Numbered from the stretch's first letter, positions 10,666 to 21,290 are shown. The stretch is 27,684 bases of DNA from Ophiosphaerella korrae (GCA_028456385.1 JALNQF010000473.1:1-27684), one strand, 5' to 3'. Numbers and translations are program-made. Notes: generated by a model not told the origin, from the letters alone.

Positions 10666-11031
10666 CTAATCAGCTTTGGCCGAATCGCCAACGCAAGTAC
10701 CTGCTCTGAAGGAAACGACATTGAATCCAGCTCGCCAGACATCCTTATCCATAGCAAAAGCTTCTGAGGCTAATGCGCGGGCGCGGATCCAATTGCTCAC
10801 ATTTCTTTCGTATTGCTGCGTATTAGTGAGGCTGAAGCTCCTGACGCGAGACGCTATAGGCATAATTACGCCAGAAGTGATTGCAAATAATACGGATTCT
10901 ATCCGTTCGAAGTGGATTCGGGATGGCGCAGCGTGGATGAACAGCGTAGTAATAATGGGACTTATTAAAGTGGGCTGGAAGCTGGGCCCAGCTACATTAC
11001 TGATATCACTCTGTACGCATTTCCGGTTCAC
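10666..11031 (-). other. Unrecognised open frame, about 121 residues
   Basis: A minus-strand frame reads YERNVSNWIRARALASEAFA and ends DVWRAGFNVVSFRAGTC...AKAD. It looks more protein-like than the overlapping plus-strand frame, but I recognise no family. Upstream, all frames are broken by stops. It may be the tail of a decayed gene. Coding status is doubtful. Confidence 0.2.
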
Positions 11032-11722
11032 ACTAAGAAAAATAGGCTTGCCTTGACTATGGGTGCTCCTTGTCGTCCTTGCTTGTCGAAATCAGAAGAT
11101 CTGGGATTCCATGCTGCAGGAAATACAAAAAGCATATCTACCGTCTAGTTCCCTACAGAATATCGAGTTCTCGATCCCGAAATGCATAATCGGCTAGCAC
11201 CCTACGTTTAGGCATGAGAAAGACTCGCCGGGAATTACGTGTACTGAATACTCATAGTTTAGACAATGTGTGCAAAGCTTTAGGCTACACTCAACACCGA
11301 ATTTCTGCAAACAGCAGTCATCAGACTGCACCATCCTCCGGTAGCAGCTACAATGGGGACATTAAAGGTAATCTTACCCTTATTTTTCTTTCCTATCCTT
11401 TAGTTTATTATCATCATCATGGTGAACGTAAGTTCCTTCCAAGAAATCCCGGGTTTAATTAAGCAGTGCCTGAAAGAGGTAAACTAAAGAGATGTCACCC
11501 AGCCCATAGGCCCTGAGCCTTCAGAGACCACCAGATCACTTGATGATAAAGAATATCTATTTCTTTTAGCAGACCCACTTGGCATCCTTTTACCTGAACC
11601 GCTACTTCAAAGTGGATACTACTCTTGGCATACACCTGACTAAGTTAGTCATTTTTGGTCCCTTGCATCAGCAAAACCTTACCCAGCTCAACCTCGGCTC
11701 AATTATGCTCAGCCTGAATCAT

Positions 11723-11752
11723 GCTTGCTTGGGCTTGCTCGGGCTTGCTCAT
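11723..11752 (+). repeat. 10-bp x3 tandem repeat (GCTTGCTCGG-like)
   Basis: Three consecutive decamers, GCTTGCTTGG, GCTTGCTCGG and GCTTGCTCAT, differ from each other by only a few bases. Confidence 0.7.
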
Positions 11753-11808
11753 GATCAAAATCATAGTGCCTTAGGCTACTTATGACTACAATCGGGCCTT
11801 TTGGTTCC

Positions 11809-11850
11809 TTGTCCTAATTCTTGTCCTGATTCTGCTCCTGATTCTGCTCC
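11809..11850 (+). repeat. 12-bp x3.5 tandem repeat (TTGTCCTGATTC-like)
   Basis: Units TTGTCCTAATTC, TTGTCCTGATTC and TGCTCCTGATTC are followed by a partial fourth copy. It lies about 60 bp from the 10-bp repeat above. Confidence 0.7.
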
Positions 11851-12120
11851 CCCAACTCCTTACTCCTTTTGATCCCAACATTAGCAACTTTAAACGGATG
11901 TACACGATGATACCGTTTAGAGACTCGGAGGTCTGGCTCTAAGACCTTCCAATTTTAAGGCCTAGGATCACTCTTATAGGAGAACCATGCTCATGCATAG
12001 TGTTTCGTACAAGCGTGTGGCGTTGCTAGGATACAAGCGAGCACTAGCTGTGAACAGATCCGTGCGCTGAGGGTCCAACAGAGGCCTTTAATCAGGCTCG
12101 CTGGGGACCTTAGGTTATCT

Positions 12121-12290
12121 TAGGAGCTATCCTCTCCAAGGAGCGTTCTCCTTGGAACTCCCCTCTCCAAGGAGCTTTCTCCTTAGAACTCCCCTCTCCT
12201 GGGAGCGTTCCTCTCCTAGGAGCCTTCTTCTGCTGAGCGGCCTTCTCCTGGGCGACTTTCTCTCCTTGGAGAGGTTCTTCGAGCCCAGTT
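12121..12290. repeat. Minisatellite of hairpin-forming units, about 31-bp period
   Basis: A degenerate tandem array. The first unit holds a perfect 9-bp inverted repeat with a 4-base loop (TCCAAGGAG cgtt CTCCTTGGA, 12135-12156). The second, 31 bp later (12166-12187), has the same hairpin with one mismatch. Further copies based on CTCCTGGGAG and CTCCTAGGAG follow, more diverged. Confidence 0.75.
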
Positions 12291-13475
12291 CTTCGCGGAG
12301 CCTATTTCTCCGCCTTGACTTCTAAGATTTTGATGCTGGTCACGGTACTACCTCAGAGAATACAATTATGTCAGCCCCATACATATCAGACTAGCTCGAG
12401 AGGTAAAATGAGGATAATTCCATGAGGTTTCCCTCACTTAGTATAGCATAATGAGGACCATTTCTGGCCCCCCTGGGACAGATTGATTGGTTCATTACTA
12501 TCATGGGTTGAACCCATAGGAGTACTAGATGCGTGCATCTAGGCGATAGAACTATAAGACTCTAGAAATCTGACTCCGCTAAAACCTTTGTTGTTGCTCA
12601 AGTCTGGATTCTCTGCTCGTTGGTGCTCTCTAGGATACTTGCTAGCTATCGCGGTTTCCGCTAAAGGGCTAGCTTATACCAAGCGGCCCCTAAGCGATTG
12701 CGCTTACCAGCCCGCTAGAACTCGTGTGCTTTAGGAGCTAGTTTTGACCTCTTCTACTGTACTAGGACAAAAGTTTAGCTCGCTAAGCTTAACTCTCCGT
12801 GTACCTTTAAACTGCGCCACCACTTCAACCTACAACAACTATAGCTATCCCGCGCCAATTTAGATAAGATATAGATAGAGATACTTATAGAAAGCTAAAT
12901 TTAAGTCTAGATAAGTATAATAAGATTATTAGGATAATATTGTCGTGGAGCCTCCTGAGAGTCCATCGGCCCAATGCCTCAAATGCAAAGTATGTGTGTA
13001 TTGTAGTTTTATTATATACAAGAGTAGATAGGATGAAGGTTAATGTCTCTACTCTCCCTTTGGAGCTCCTCATATCCCTATTTCCTAAGCCCGAGCGTCT
13101 CTCGGTTACTCTTCGGGTACTCCTTTTCCTCTAGCTCCTTCAACTCACTCCACTACAGTAGGTAGCTATAAATGATGAGGCGTTGATCCCGCGTTGGGCG
13201 CGCACGTGCCACGCTGTTCCAAACTTTTGCGGAGTAATTGTACAATTTTAATACTTGTCCACTAAGAGAAGCGTAATGACATTTGTGCGGCTCTCTCACT
13301 GGTCTACGCCTCTTCGAGGGTGGTTCATATTCTACGTCTTATGAATTATCACTTCTTATCCAAAGTCCAGTGGTCAATTTATCGTATTCTTCTCTTACCA
13401 AAACAACAGTTGTAAGAGGGTCAAATTCATTCTGTCTCCCGGAAGAAAGCTCAACATGCAGCATTGAGCCCCCTC

Positions 13476-13784
13476 ATGTTTCCTTGCTTGCGTGACAAGA
13501 CTTTGCCTATGCCTCTTCCCCGTGTAACTTCTTTCAGAAGACAGACACTGCTTGTCACAGGTGCAACCGCGGGGCTTATTATATCCCCAACCCTGCATTT
13601 CACAACACTTGGCGTGAGTGTGGTTGTCACATCACAGACTTTTTCGCAAGAGAACACCGCCAAAGGTGGAGTGGAACGACGTGCTGAAATAGTTAGGCAA
13701 GGCAGAATACATGTCCACCAGCTTGTGAAACTTGTCATGTCTGGCATTTGTGGACTAAGCGTTGAGGATTTTACGTCAAAATAG
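13476..13784 (+). pseudogene. Short-chain dehydrogenase/reductase (SDR) relic, N-terminal part
   Basis: A frame from the ATG at 13476 reads LPRVTSFRRQTLLVTGATAGL, then LHFTTLGVSVVVTSQTFSQ and GRIHVHQLVKLVMSG. This matches the first Rossmann unit of SDR enzymes (TGxxxGxG, then the arginine/serine cofactor strand, then the strand normally ending QLDL). The third glycine of the cofactor motif is lost (GLII where GLG is expected). The catalytic YxxxK region is absent and the frame stops at 13784. No activity is expected. It points toward the 3' end of the F-box-like gene. Confidence 0.65.
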
Positions 13785-13954
13785 ATTGGCCGCAACGAAC
13801 AAATATTCTATTCACTAGAAATTTCACCTTTTATCCCACTGGTCTGAAGCTGATTTTCTTCCTACAGGCACACGCATGTGATCAGAAACTACCATGTTAA
13901 GCGAAAGAATACCATAACGTCCGCCTCTTTCATTTGCAACAATCAAGCCGTGAC

Positions 13955-15455
13955 CTAGAAATTCTCTCTGTAAATTTGTTGGACTGACACAGGACAAGCC
14001 ACCTCGTTCTCAAGCTCTAGAATCAAGATCGCTTCACCATGGGATCGAATTTGCGAGGGGCTTAGCAGCTCATTTTCAGTCTGCAGATACCTGACATGGC
14101 CGGCTCCTACAACGCTCTCCCATGCTGTAACCACTCTACTCTCGAATTTCAAATCCCAATTACCTCGCCAGGCAATACTAGCGCAACGGCCAGCCCTAGC
14201 ACTCTTGAATCTGAACATAGCAGCATGTCCTTGTCCTCCATTCCAGAGCTCCATGGTTCGAAGTTTTGTCATCTTTTTAATTGCCTGTGCCGCTGAATAA
14301 ATCAAATCGTTAATCTCTTTCGGTGCTTTTAGTGGCACGAGATCGCGAGACGTAAGAGATAATGTCAGAAGCTGTTCCCATACCCAGTCTGGTTGGCACA
14401 CTTCCCAGTACTGACGTGCGTCTATTATAAAAGCTGCAGAAAAGTGTTGGAGACCAAGACTTGCTTCTGCCAATTTTTCGGTCAATTTTGTGCTTGTTGA
14501 TCGAATTCGTTCTGCATCCAGGGACTCGTGAAAGCCAGTTGAATTGGCAGATATGTATGTCTCGTTCAAGTCTTCGAATATGATTAACCTTTTCATGTTA
14601 TTGGGAATAAGCGACGTGAAAAACTGTGTCAAGCCTATGGAAAATGAATTAGTGATGCATTCCGCATTAGTTTCCTATTCCTTTGGCAGTCCATGGACAC
14701 TTACGCATATCTGTGCCTCTTTGCATCATTTGCCCCCATTCTCTCCATGGTTCAAAGCACATATCCTGTAGATTTGGGAGACAGGCAGTTATTCGACTGA
14801 GCATAACAGGATCCCATCGTCTTCGTGTCTGCCGTCGCAATAGAAGATGGGTAACGCAAGGAACCCAGGGTACAGAAGTCCAGAAATTGCCTTCACCTTC
14901 GACCAAATCGATATCCGGGAAAACCCTGTCAATCGCAGCGATAGATGGATGTGGAGTTGATGAGCTGTGCCCTGAATCACGGTGTAACGCAGACTTCGGG
15001 CGGCCGTGTGAGAAGAGCGTGTTGGCGGGCTCAAACTCTATGTACTTGAAATGATGCTGTGAGTCAGAGGGAGAATGAATGCTGATGTCGAGCGTCATAT
15101 CTCCATTGAATGGACTTTTGCTAAGAGTACAAAACATCGCCCGTATGCCATTCTTGACGGTAGTCTGGTTAGCTTCCATTACACTCTCTGTTTCGTCCAG
15201 GTCGCATTCCGTACAGTCATAGTTCAGGAGTTCGATAGAGTACCAGATGTACTTAACCAGGCCACGATGTTGTGTTGTCAATTTTCCGAAGACTGGAATG
15301 TCCCGGGCTGTGAGTTTGAGTGAGTGAAAGTTAGATTTTTCGATGGTTGCTTGCCACTCTCGACACACGGAGGCATAGCGTGCTATGTTGCCCTCATATA
15401 TCAGCGCTTGAAGAATCATATCTCTAAGTTCTGCGGCTAGCAAGTTCCAATCCAT
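13955..15455 (-). CDS. F-box-like protein with DUF6546-type C-terminal region
   Basis: Two exons, complement(join(13955..14634,14705..15455)), 476 residues, no defects. The intron (14635-14704, 70 bp) has donor GTAAGT, a CTAAT branch and acceptor ATAG. It joins RGTDM to RLTQFFTSL in frame. The ATG at 15455 is chosen because MDWNLLAAELRDMILQAL is the usual opening of this fungal family, with an F-box-like segment running to SVCREWQATIE. Conserved-looking blocks follow: LPNLQDMCFEPWREW, KRLIIFEDLNETY and KLRTMELWNGGQGHAAMFRF. F-box proteins usually bring substrates to SCF ubiquitin ligases. The substrate here is unknown. The family is large and variable in filamentous fungi and its members often sit in accessory DNA, as here. 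Confidence 0.85.
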
Positions 15456-15963
15456 TTTGAAGGTTGCGGTCAGTGGATGGAACAGGCAATAAATACGTCG
15501 TTGTACGTACTTTTCGCGGAAAATTTGCGCTTTTGGAGGTAACCACGTGTTCAAATTTTTCAATGGTAATGCTTCCATGGAACTTGATCTGTTGGGAACA
15601 CTAAAACATCTGCTCCTCAATTATTCTTGAAAAAAATGATGTTTTTGGTGTGAAAAAATTCAAGAGCCTTCACGCACCAGTATACTTAATTTGTTGGGAA
15701 ATGTAGCCATACAAAATCAAACATGTTACAATACGCTGTGATTGATCGGTTCGAATCATGGACCCATCCCGCAAGGGTTCCGGGGGATCCCCGAAGAATA
15801 CCTAGGGTCGCAGTGGGGACGTGCTCTGGGCGGTGGGCGATCTTACCTGATAACCCGCACGTTTGCTGCGCGCAACTTGAACCTCTGAGCCAACACCATC
15901 GCCCATTTTTGAGCAAACCACGCTTCAGGCTTCAGGCTTCTTTTGGAATGACTTCTGCCAAAG
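15456..15963. other. Intergenic, no gene recognised
   Basis: 5' flank of the F-box-like gene and of the APH-family relic, which diverge from here. Short open frames exist on both strands but resemble no known protein. A small duplication (CTTCAGG CTTCAGG) occurs near 15925. Confidence 0.45.
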
Positions 15964-16755
15964 ATGGAATCTTCTTCAAATCTAAACATCCCCTGGTATC
16001 ATGATGAAACCCTCCCGCCTCAACAGCTTCCAACAACAGCTGAAATCGATGAAGCACAAGATATACTCAGTTCCACCACAGGATGTATTGTTGTTGTGAT
16101 CAACGAGCACTTCGTTGTCAAGTATAGACTTCAAGTAGATCTGTTAGAAGGGGAGACTGCACTTCCTACTGACTACAACTTCAATAACCGTTCCCCGCAT
16201 TTACGTACTCTTCCGAGATCAGAATACCAAGCGGAACTATATCATTATGGAGCATATACACGGCGTAATTTTAGACAAAGCATGGCCAGGCCTGAGCGAA
16301 ATGGAGAAAGAAGCAATAACGTTTCAGTGACGACTAGTAGTGCAAAAAATGAGCCTTCTCTCGTCGCCAGATGGATTCTGCTCTTACGGGCGACGGGCAT
16401 TGACGGACGGTATTTTCTGGACTTCTGAGGGCAAAGCTGCCTGGTCTGGCCCATTTGAGTCCGAACAAGATTTTAACAACGCCATAATTACCATCTACTT
16501 GCAACAAGGGTTCTCGAGACACAAAGCCGACTACTGCAGACAGATCTTTGATGCTCTTTTCAATAAGCATAAGCTGGTTTTACGCATGGCGACTTTGAGC
16601 GGGAAAACACCCTTCAACGTAGTCCAGATGTCCGTGCACCTCATCCTTCCGATCTCCAGCAACTATTACGCGACTATCACTTGGGTGTACGGAATATACC
16701 AATGCAGTTCCAGAGTACTCTATATCTAGAATTTGACGACCGGCCTTTTTCATAG
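15964..16755 (+). pseudogene. Aminoglycoside phosphotransferase (APH)-family kinase pseudogene
   Basis: Three segments in alternating frames make up the fungal APH-like family. Frame one (15964 to about 16150): NIPWYHDETLPPQQLPTTAE and VVVINEHFVVKYRLQVDLLE, with the usual start and the Lys-bearing strand. Frame two (about 16160-16580): VPRIYVLFRDQNTKRNYIIM, MEHIHGVILDKAWPGLSE, then TGA at 16328-16330, then FCSYGRRALTDGIFWTSEGK and FSRHKADYCRQIFDALF. Frame one again from about 16580: FTHGDFERENTL, which keeps the Brenner-type HxDxxxxN catalytic loop, ending at TAG 16753-16755. There are two frameshifts and one nonsense codon. The intact family phosphorylates small molecules of mostly unknown identity in fungi, and the name does not imply antibiotic resistance. 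The C-terminal lobe appears truncated. Confidence 0.8.
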
Positions 16756-17521
16756 TGAAGATTTCGCCTTATCTCTTCGGTGTTGAACTATCTAGCTAGA
16801 ACGGTCGCAGTCTCCCTCGGACTTGAATAGTCTTGATAGCTCTACCCTCGATTACCGCCTGCTCTAACACTTGACCGGGTTTCTGCGCGGGACTAGAGCT
16901 CAATATCAGCTCAAGACTATATTTGGATGGCTCAAGCGATTTAAGGAACCTAGTAGGATAAGCGAAAATACTAGTCAGGGTGGGTAGGCTGGTCCAAGAC
17001 TAACTAGGTATCGCTGCTAATAATTCTAGCCCTGACCGACGGTTTGATGGCCTGCTATGCAAGTACCTCAGAGAAATTGTTTCTTCAAAGTCTAGCAATG
17101 TACAAGGGGGCAGCATCCAGTAAGCTGACCAGTATTAGTCCCGTGGATGAAAGGAAAATATTGCCCGCACAGGGGTCAAAGAGCTAACTAAGCCATGGAA
17201 GATTGTGTCCCGAAAATGGGACCAGTCAGTCCCCGACACCTCACATCCCTACAAACTGATGGGGGCCCAAATTCAGACCCTTTTCATGCTGCTCAGGGAG
17301 GAAATTAGGCACAATCTGGTCATGACTCAAACTGCTTACTCATTGCTCACGTTGCACCCCTGCGTAACTCAAGATCAAATCCGGAAAAAGCTTTGTATGA
17401 GCGTAGAATTCACTTGATTGTTACCCGCTATGTCTAGAATAGACCGACTGCTATAAATAGCTATAGTGCACGCCAGCGGCCTTCTAGAAGCGTCTACGAT
17501 CATCTGTGTAATTACTCACAG
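16756..17521. other. Gene-free stretch, probably decayed
   Basis: No frame gives a convincing protein. A short reading TDGGPNSDPF near 17255 slightly recalls an integrase motif but has no support around it. No tRNA or tandem repeat is seen. Confidence 0.45.
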
Positions 17522-19970
17522 CTAAAAATTAAACTCTACACACGTAACATCACCTGAACTGTGCCCTACGACAAGTATATTCTCCCGAACAGCTGAACAA
17601 GACGGTCGACAATCGAGTGGCAACCAGAGAAGCCTTTGCTCGTTTTGGAAGATCCAGTCGTCTTCGACATGAATTCTACGGACCAGCTGTTCGTTAGACA
17701 ATGTGAATTGATCGGGGAGAACAATTGAATTGTGGTTCGTGGATTCACTAGTGGTGGATGTCGATCCGGCAGGGCTTAGGCGCAGCAATTTCAAATCCTT
17801 CAGAATCATCCTTCGATCTTCGGTAGGCATTAGCCAAGGTTTAGCTTCTTGTGTACTGACCACTCTCACACAGTCTCCTGTATTTGTGTTCCAAAAGCGG
17901 ACTGTTTGGTCTTTAGAAGCGGACGCGAGCTGTTGGCCGTCTAGTGAGAATACCACAGAACGAATAGAGGCACGATGACCCTCAAGTAGATGAACACATT
18001 CGCCGTATTCAACATCCCACAAGCGTACATTTTCGTCGTTTGAGGCAGATGCGATCCACTGAACATTGGGAGAAAAGGTCACCGCATAAATATCAGAATC
18101 ATGGCCCTCCAGTATTTGCTCGATTAGGCCTGTACGTGTGTTCTAGATCCTTGTAGTCTTGCCTTTTGAAGCTGATGCAAGGCGATTGCAGTCCCGAGAA
18201 AACTCCACCGTGTAAACATCGGCACGATGACCCTCAAGCACATTATGCAGTCGGTTGTTGCGGTATCCCATAAATGTACAGTACCGTCCACTGATGCAGT
18301 AGCAAACCATAAAGCATCCGGCGAAAAGGAAATTGCGTTGACAGAGCCGTGGTGTCCTGTCGTACTCCGCTTAACTGCACGTTCAGTGGCGGTCCAGGCA
18401 CGTAGCATGTTGTCTTTCGAAGCAGAGGCTAGCTGTTGGCTGTCGGCTGAGAAGGCCACCGAGGTGATGGAATTCTGGTGACCTTCAAACCTGTTCTCAC
18501 ATATGCCTTCTTTTATATCCCAGAGACGGTGTTTTATCGTTTGAGCCAGATGCAAGGCGCAGTGCATCGGGCGAGAAGGCCACAGAGGTGACTAGGAGTT
18601 ATGACCTTGAAGTACATAGCTGCATTCACTTGTGTTGGTATCCCAGATGCGGATAGTCTTGTCGTTCGAAGCAGATGCGAGCTGTTGACCGTCCGGTGAA
18701 AATGTCAAGGAGTAAACTTCTGGGCTGTGGCCATTGAGCGTAATGCAGCAGTGAAAAGTTGTTGTACTCCACAATTGTACCGTCTTGTCATTGGATGCAG
18801 ATGCAAGAAGGGAGCTGTCTGGTAAAAAGGCAACATCGTTTACGCCGGAACGATGGTGCTGAAGTGCCCGTTCAAACTCGTGCGCCGCCGCATTCCACAC
18901 ACGTACCGCCCCGTCGTTGGAACCGGACGCTAGCCATCTTCCTTCAGGTGAGAAAGCCATAGTTTTAACAGAACTTCGATGACCGCCGAGCACGATCATA
19001 CAATCTCCTGTTGCTACTTTCCACAGCCGTACTGTCTTGCCATTGCTAGCAGATGCAAGCCGCCAACCGTCAGGGGATGCTGCCACGTCGTAAACAGCAG
19101 ATTCATGACCCCTAAATACTCGTTCACATTCACCTGTTCTGGTATCCCAGAGTCATATTGTTTTGTCGCTTGAAGTGGGTGCAAGCCGCCAATTGTTAGG
19201 TAGGAATATTGCTGCATTTACTGGAGCACGATGGTCTTCGGGTATCTGCTTACACGGACTCCATTCTTCATGTATGCGCGAAATCCTTCGAAGCTAGCCA
19301 GGCACTTCTGTCTCAAAGTACTTGCGGATGAGACTATTCTCCATCGTAAATATAAGCGCTGAGCAGTATGCTTGAAGGGGGTGCTTTTCAATAACTCCTC
19401 GGTTGGAAAGCACGAATTGATGGGCATCTCGGACAAGGTCACTCAAGGCAACCGCATCTGCATTTCCCTAGGTATTCTTAGCAGGCGAAACAAATGAATT
19501 CATTCCCCGAGTGGGACATACCTTTACTAGCACCACTAGTTTTGCCACGGAAGTCACACCCGTTGACATGCTCCTGCAAAGACTGAGAGCTTCAAGCCAA
19601 TATAGATAGCTTTCTCTGAGGAACACATCAACCGCTCCCGTCTTGCAGGTCATTTGCTGTGCTTGTGGCGCTGTCAGCGGCCGAGGCAAGGATAGCACGT
19701 CGTATTCAGCGGGTCACTGATCGGCACCGCGATTCTATCAATAAGAGATTCCGGAGTGACTAGATTGTACATATCCCTGCGCAATGTCCTGGACAGGATC
19801 GCGAGCGACTTCGAAAAGATAATCCGATGGACGTCTTTAGCACCATATGGAAAGACCTCATCGAAGGACGTTGCGAAAAGGAAGTCCTTTGCAGACTGAT
19901 GCACAAAGTAAACCGTATCCTCTCGCAGAGTGAGAAATGATCCACAAAGACTAACAACGTGCTGTGTTGT
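17522..19970 (-). pseudogene. NACHT-WD40 (NWD/HET-E-like) receptor pseudogene, NACHT domain missing
   Basis: Reading from 19970 leftward, VVSLCGSFLTLREDTVYFVH and QSAKDFLFATSFDEVFPYGA match the segment just after the NACHT domain in NWD proteins. YLYWLEALSLCRSMS follows, then a 54-bp intron (19468-19521; donor GTATGT, acceptor CTAG). Next are LSDLVRDAHQFVLSNRG and 11 WD40 repeats of about 42 residues, then the family's C-terminal tail (LLWLPLDCRPSCSAVRENIL...SSGDV). The NACHT ATPase and N-terminal effector are absent beyond 19970. Damage: TAG at 19294-19296 and at 18143-18145 (both expected Trp), TGA at 19153-19155 (expected Arg), frameshifts near 18595, 18535 and 18240, and scrambled frames near 19640-19690. 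Intact relatives are STAND receptors in heterokaryon incompatibility and innate sensing, with WD repeats as the sensor. No function is expected here. Confidence 0.88.
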
Positions 19971-20814
19971 ATGCTTGGTTTAGCGACGGCATCGCATCAG
20001 GCCTTAGGCGGGGTAGACGTGGCTCCACGCGCATGCAGAACGCCAGCCGCAAGGCTGTACAGCGGCAGCATAGTTGGCGGCAGGGGCCGAACCGTCTCAC
20101 ATGGACTGGAACAGGTGCTCAAACGCAGTGCATGTGCGCAGTTGTAGACGCCTCCAGAAGGCCGTCAGCGCGTGCCATAGCTATTTCTAACAGTTTCCGC
20201 TGTCGACATTGCGTCAAATCAACCTTTAGAGCATGCCATTTTAATCTTCAAGATCTAAGTTCTTCTCCACACCTCGGAGTACTTAGCAGGGATGCGCTGT
20301 CGCGAATAAACAGGGGTACTAGCAGAGGGTCAATAGACGCCAATAACAGAACGACAGACGGCAAATCCAATACCTCGCTCTCCTCGGTCGGAGGCCAACA
20401 TACTTAAAGAACAACAGGTGCAGAACTACGTGCGTTAAGCTCAACTTTGTACAGTTGTGCTAGCCTGATGCCGAAGGTCCAGGTGAAAAAGTGTCCCGCT
20501 ACACAGGGTGTCCCGCTACGCAGGGATAGTTAGTCGTTGAGGTGCCAAGGAAGATTCTCAATTATATAAGTAGTCTTAGTAGAAGGTTCCTTAGTATCTG
20601 CTAGCTATATATACAAAAGTATTGCGTAGGAAGGGGTAAAATTATCGCCAACAAAGTTCTTGGTGAGCCTATATTCGCTGTTATCGCTGCGGAATAGAAG
20701 GCGCATTATATCGGAGGCGGCGGTTTGGGTGGAAAGGTACGGCTAAGGTAAGACTAACGTTATCTAGGTTAGCGAATATTAGGCAAAGCCCCACCTCAGA
20801 ATAACCAAAGACTC
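19971..20814. other. Junction DNA between two receptor relics, no gene recognised
   Basis: Homology to NWD proteins stops abruptly near 19970. The next 430 bp are GC-rich with an open plus-strand frame (19964-20407) that resembles no known protein. From about 20530 the sequence is AT-richer and stop-dense. It is probably an insertion or rearrangement joint. Confidence 0.45.
20491..20524 (+). repeat. 17-bp x2 tandem repeat (GTGTCCCGCTACRCAGG)
   Basis: Two adjacent 17-bp units differ at one position (A versus G, a transition). The AAGTGTCC start recalls ends of some pogo-type transposons and a similar AAGTGTCCGCTAA at 22752, but no partner inverted copy was found. Confidence 0.6.
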
Positions 20815-21075
20815 CACCACGCCCATCAATCGTGATACCATCACTCAACAAAATCCATGAGGTGCACAGTTCCAGGCTCGCGGGCTGCGCTAGTAGGCCT
20901 AGGCGGCGTTAGGTATGGGTGTTCTAGGCGAACGCCAGCAATACCACCCAGTTCGAGCAGAGAGTACCTCTCCTACTGCGAACGTGGTCGATCCTCATAA
21001 CAACGCGGCGCTGAAGCTAGTCGAGCAGCGCCATGTTATTGCCGTAGAGCTGATGGATTAGGCGCAAGCGTAGGT
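20815..21075 (+). pseudogene. Internally deleted NB-ARC relic, related to the receptor at the right edge
   Basis: Pieces match the intact receptor in order. CCACCACGCCCATCAATCGTG aligns with its pre-NB-ARC linker. PGSRAALVGLGGV (20884-20910) matches the P-loop up to the residue where the receptor has its second intron. The sequence then jumps to WVF, a TAG at 20925-20927 and NASNTTQFEQR. A further jump leads to a degenerate ILITT and AALKLVEQRHVIAVELMD. The segments between (Walker B and most of NB-ARC) are deleted. It is too short and broken to function. It shows that this NB-ARC family is duplicated and decaying within the same 7 kb. Confidence 0.75.
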
Positions 21076-21252
21076 GCTGTTCATGGCAGGGTAGGCCTCA
21101 AAGCATTGCGACAATCAACGCATGATAGGCGGCCGATGTAGATGGTCTCCTCTTCGACGAATCGTTTCGACCCTGTCCGTCCATTTGGCCAGCTCATAAG
21201 GCAGAACCATTGCTCTCGTGCCTGCTCTGCCCCGCCCACATGCAGTCGCCAC

Positions 21253-21290
21253 CAGCTGAGATCCCAGCTGAGGTCCAGCTGAGATCTCAG
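21253..21290 (+). promoter_or_regulatory. CAGCTGAGATC x3 repeat upstream of the HET gene
   Basis: Three copies of CAGCTGAGRTC start at 21253, 21265 and 21276, about 140-175 bp before the HET ATG. Each contains the E-box palindrome CAGCTG, and the last runs into GAGATCTC. Regulatory function is inferred from position and repetition. Confidence 0.5.

Larger units (their letters stand above)
11032..13475. other. Gene-poor, repeat-rich stretch
   Basis: About 2.4 kb without a recognisable gene. It holds short tandem repeats (11723-11752, 11809-11850), a hairpin-rich minisatellite (12121-12290) and an AT-rich, low-complexity patch (12850-13030) of the sort left by heavy RIP. Short open frames here match nothing I know. 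It is probably decayed transposon or intergenic DNA. Confidence 0.55.

Noticed and set aside
10676..11056. Plus-strand frame of 126 codons overlapping the minus-strand frame 10666-11031
   Set aside because: Neither is recognisable. The minus-strand reading looks more protein-like, so only that one is listed, at low confidence.
12495..12520. GGGTTGAACCC palindrome resembling part of a tRNA
   Set aside because: It is a simple inverted repeat with no cloverleaf around it.
15742..15765. GGTTCGAATC resembling a tRNA T-loop
   Set aside because: The flanking bases do not pair into a T-stem, and no anticodon or acceptor stem can be built on either strand.
17250..17295. Reading TDGGPNSDPF, slightly like a retroelement integrase
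   Set aside because: Nothing integrase-like before or after it in any frame, and too short to support a call.
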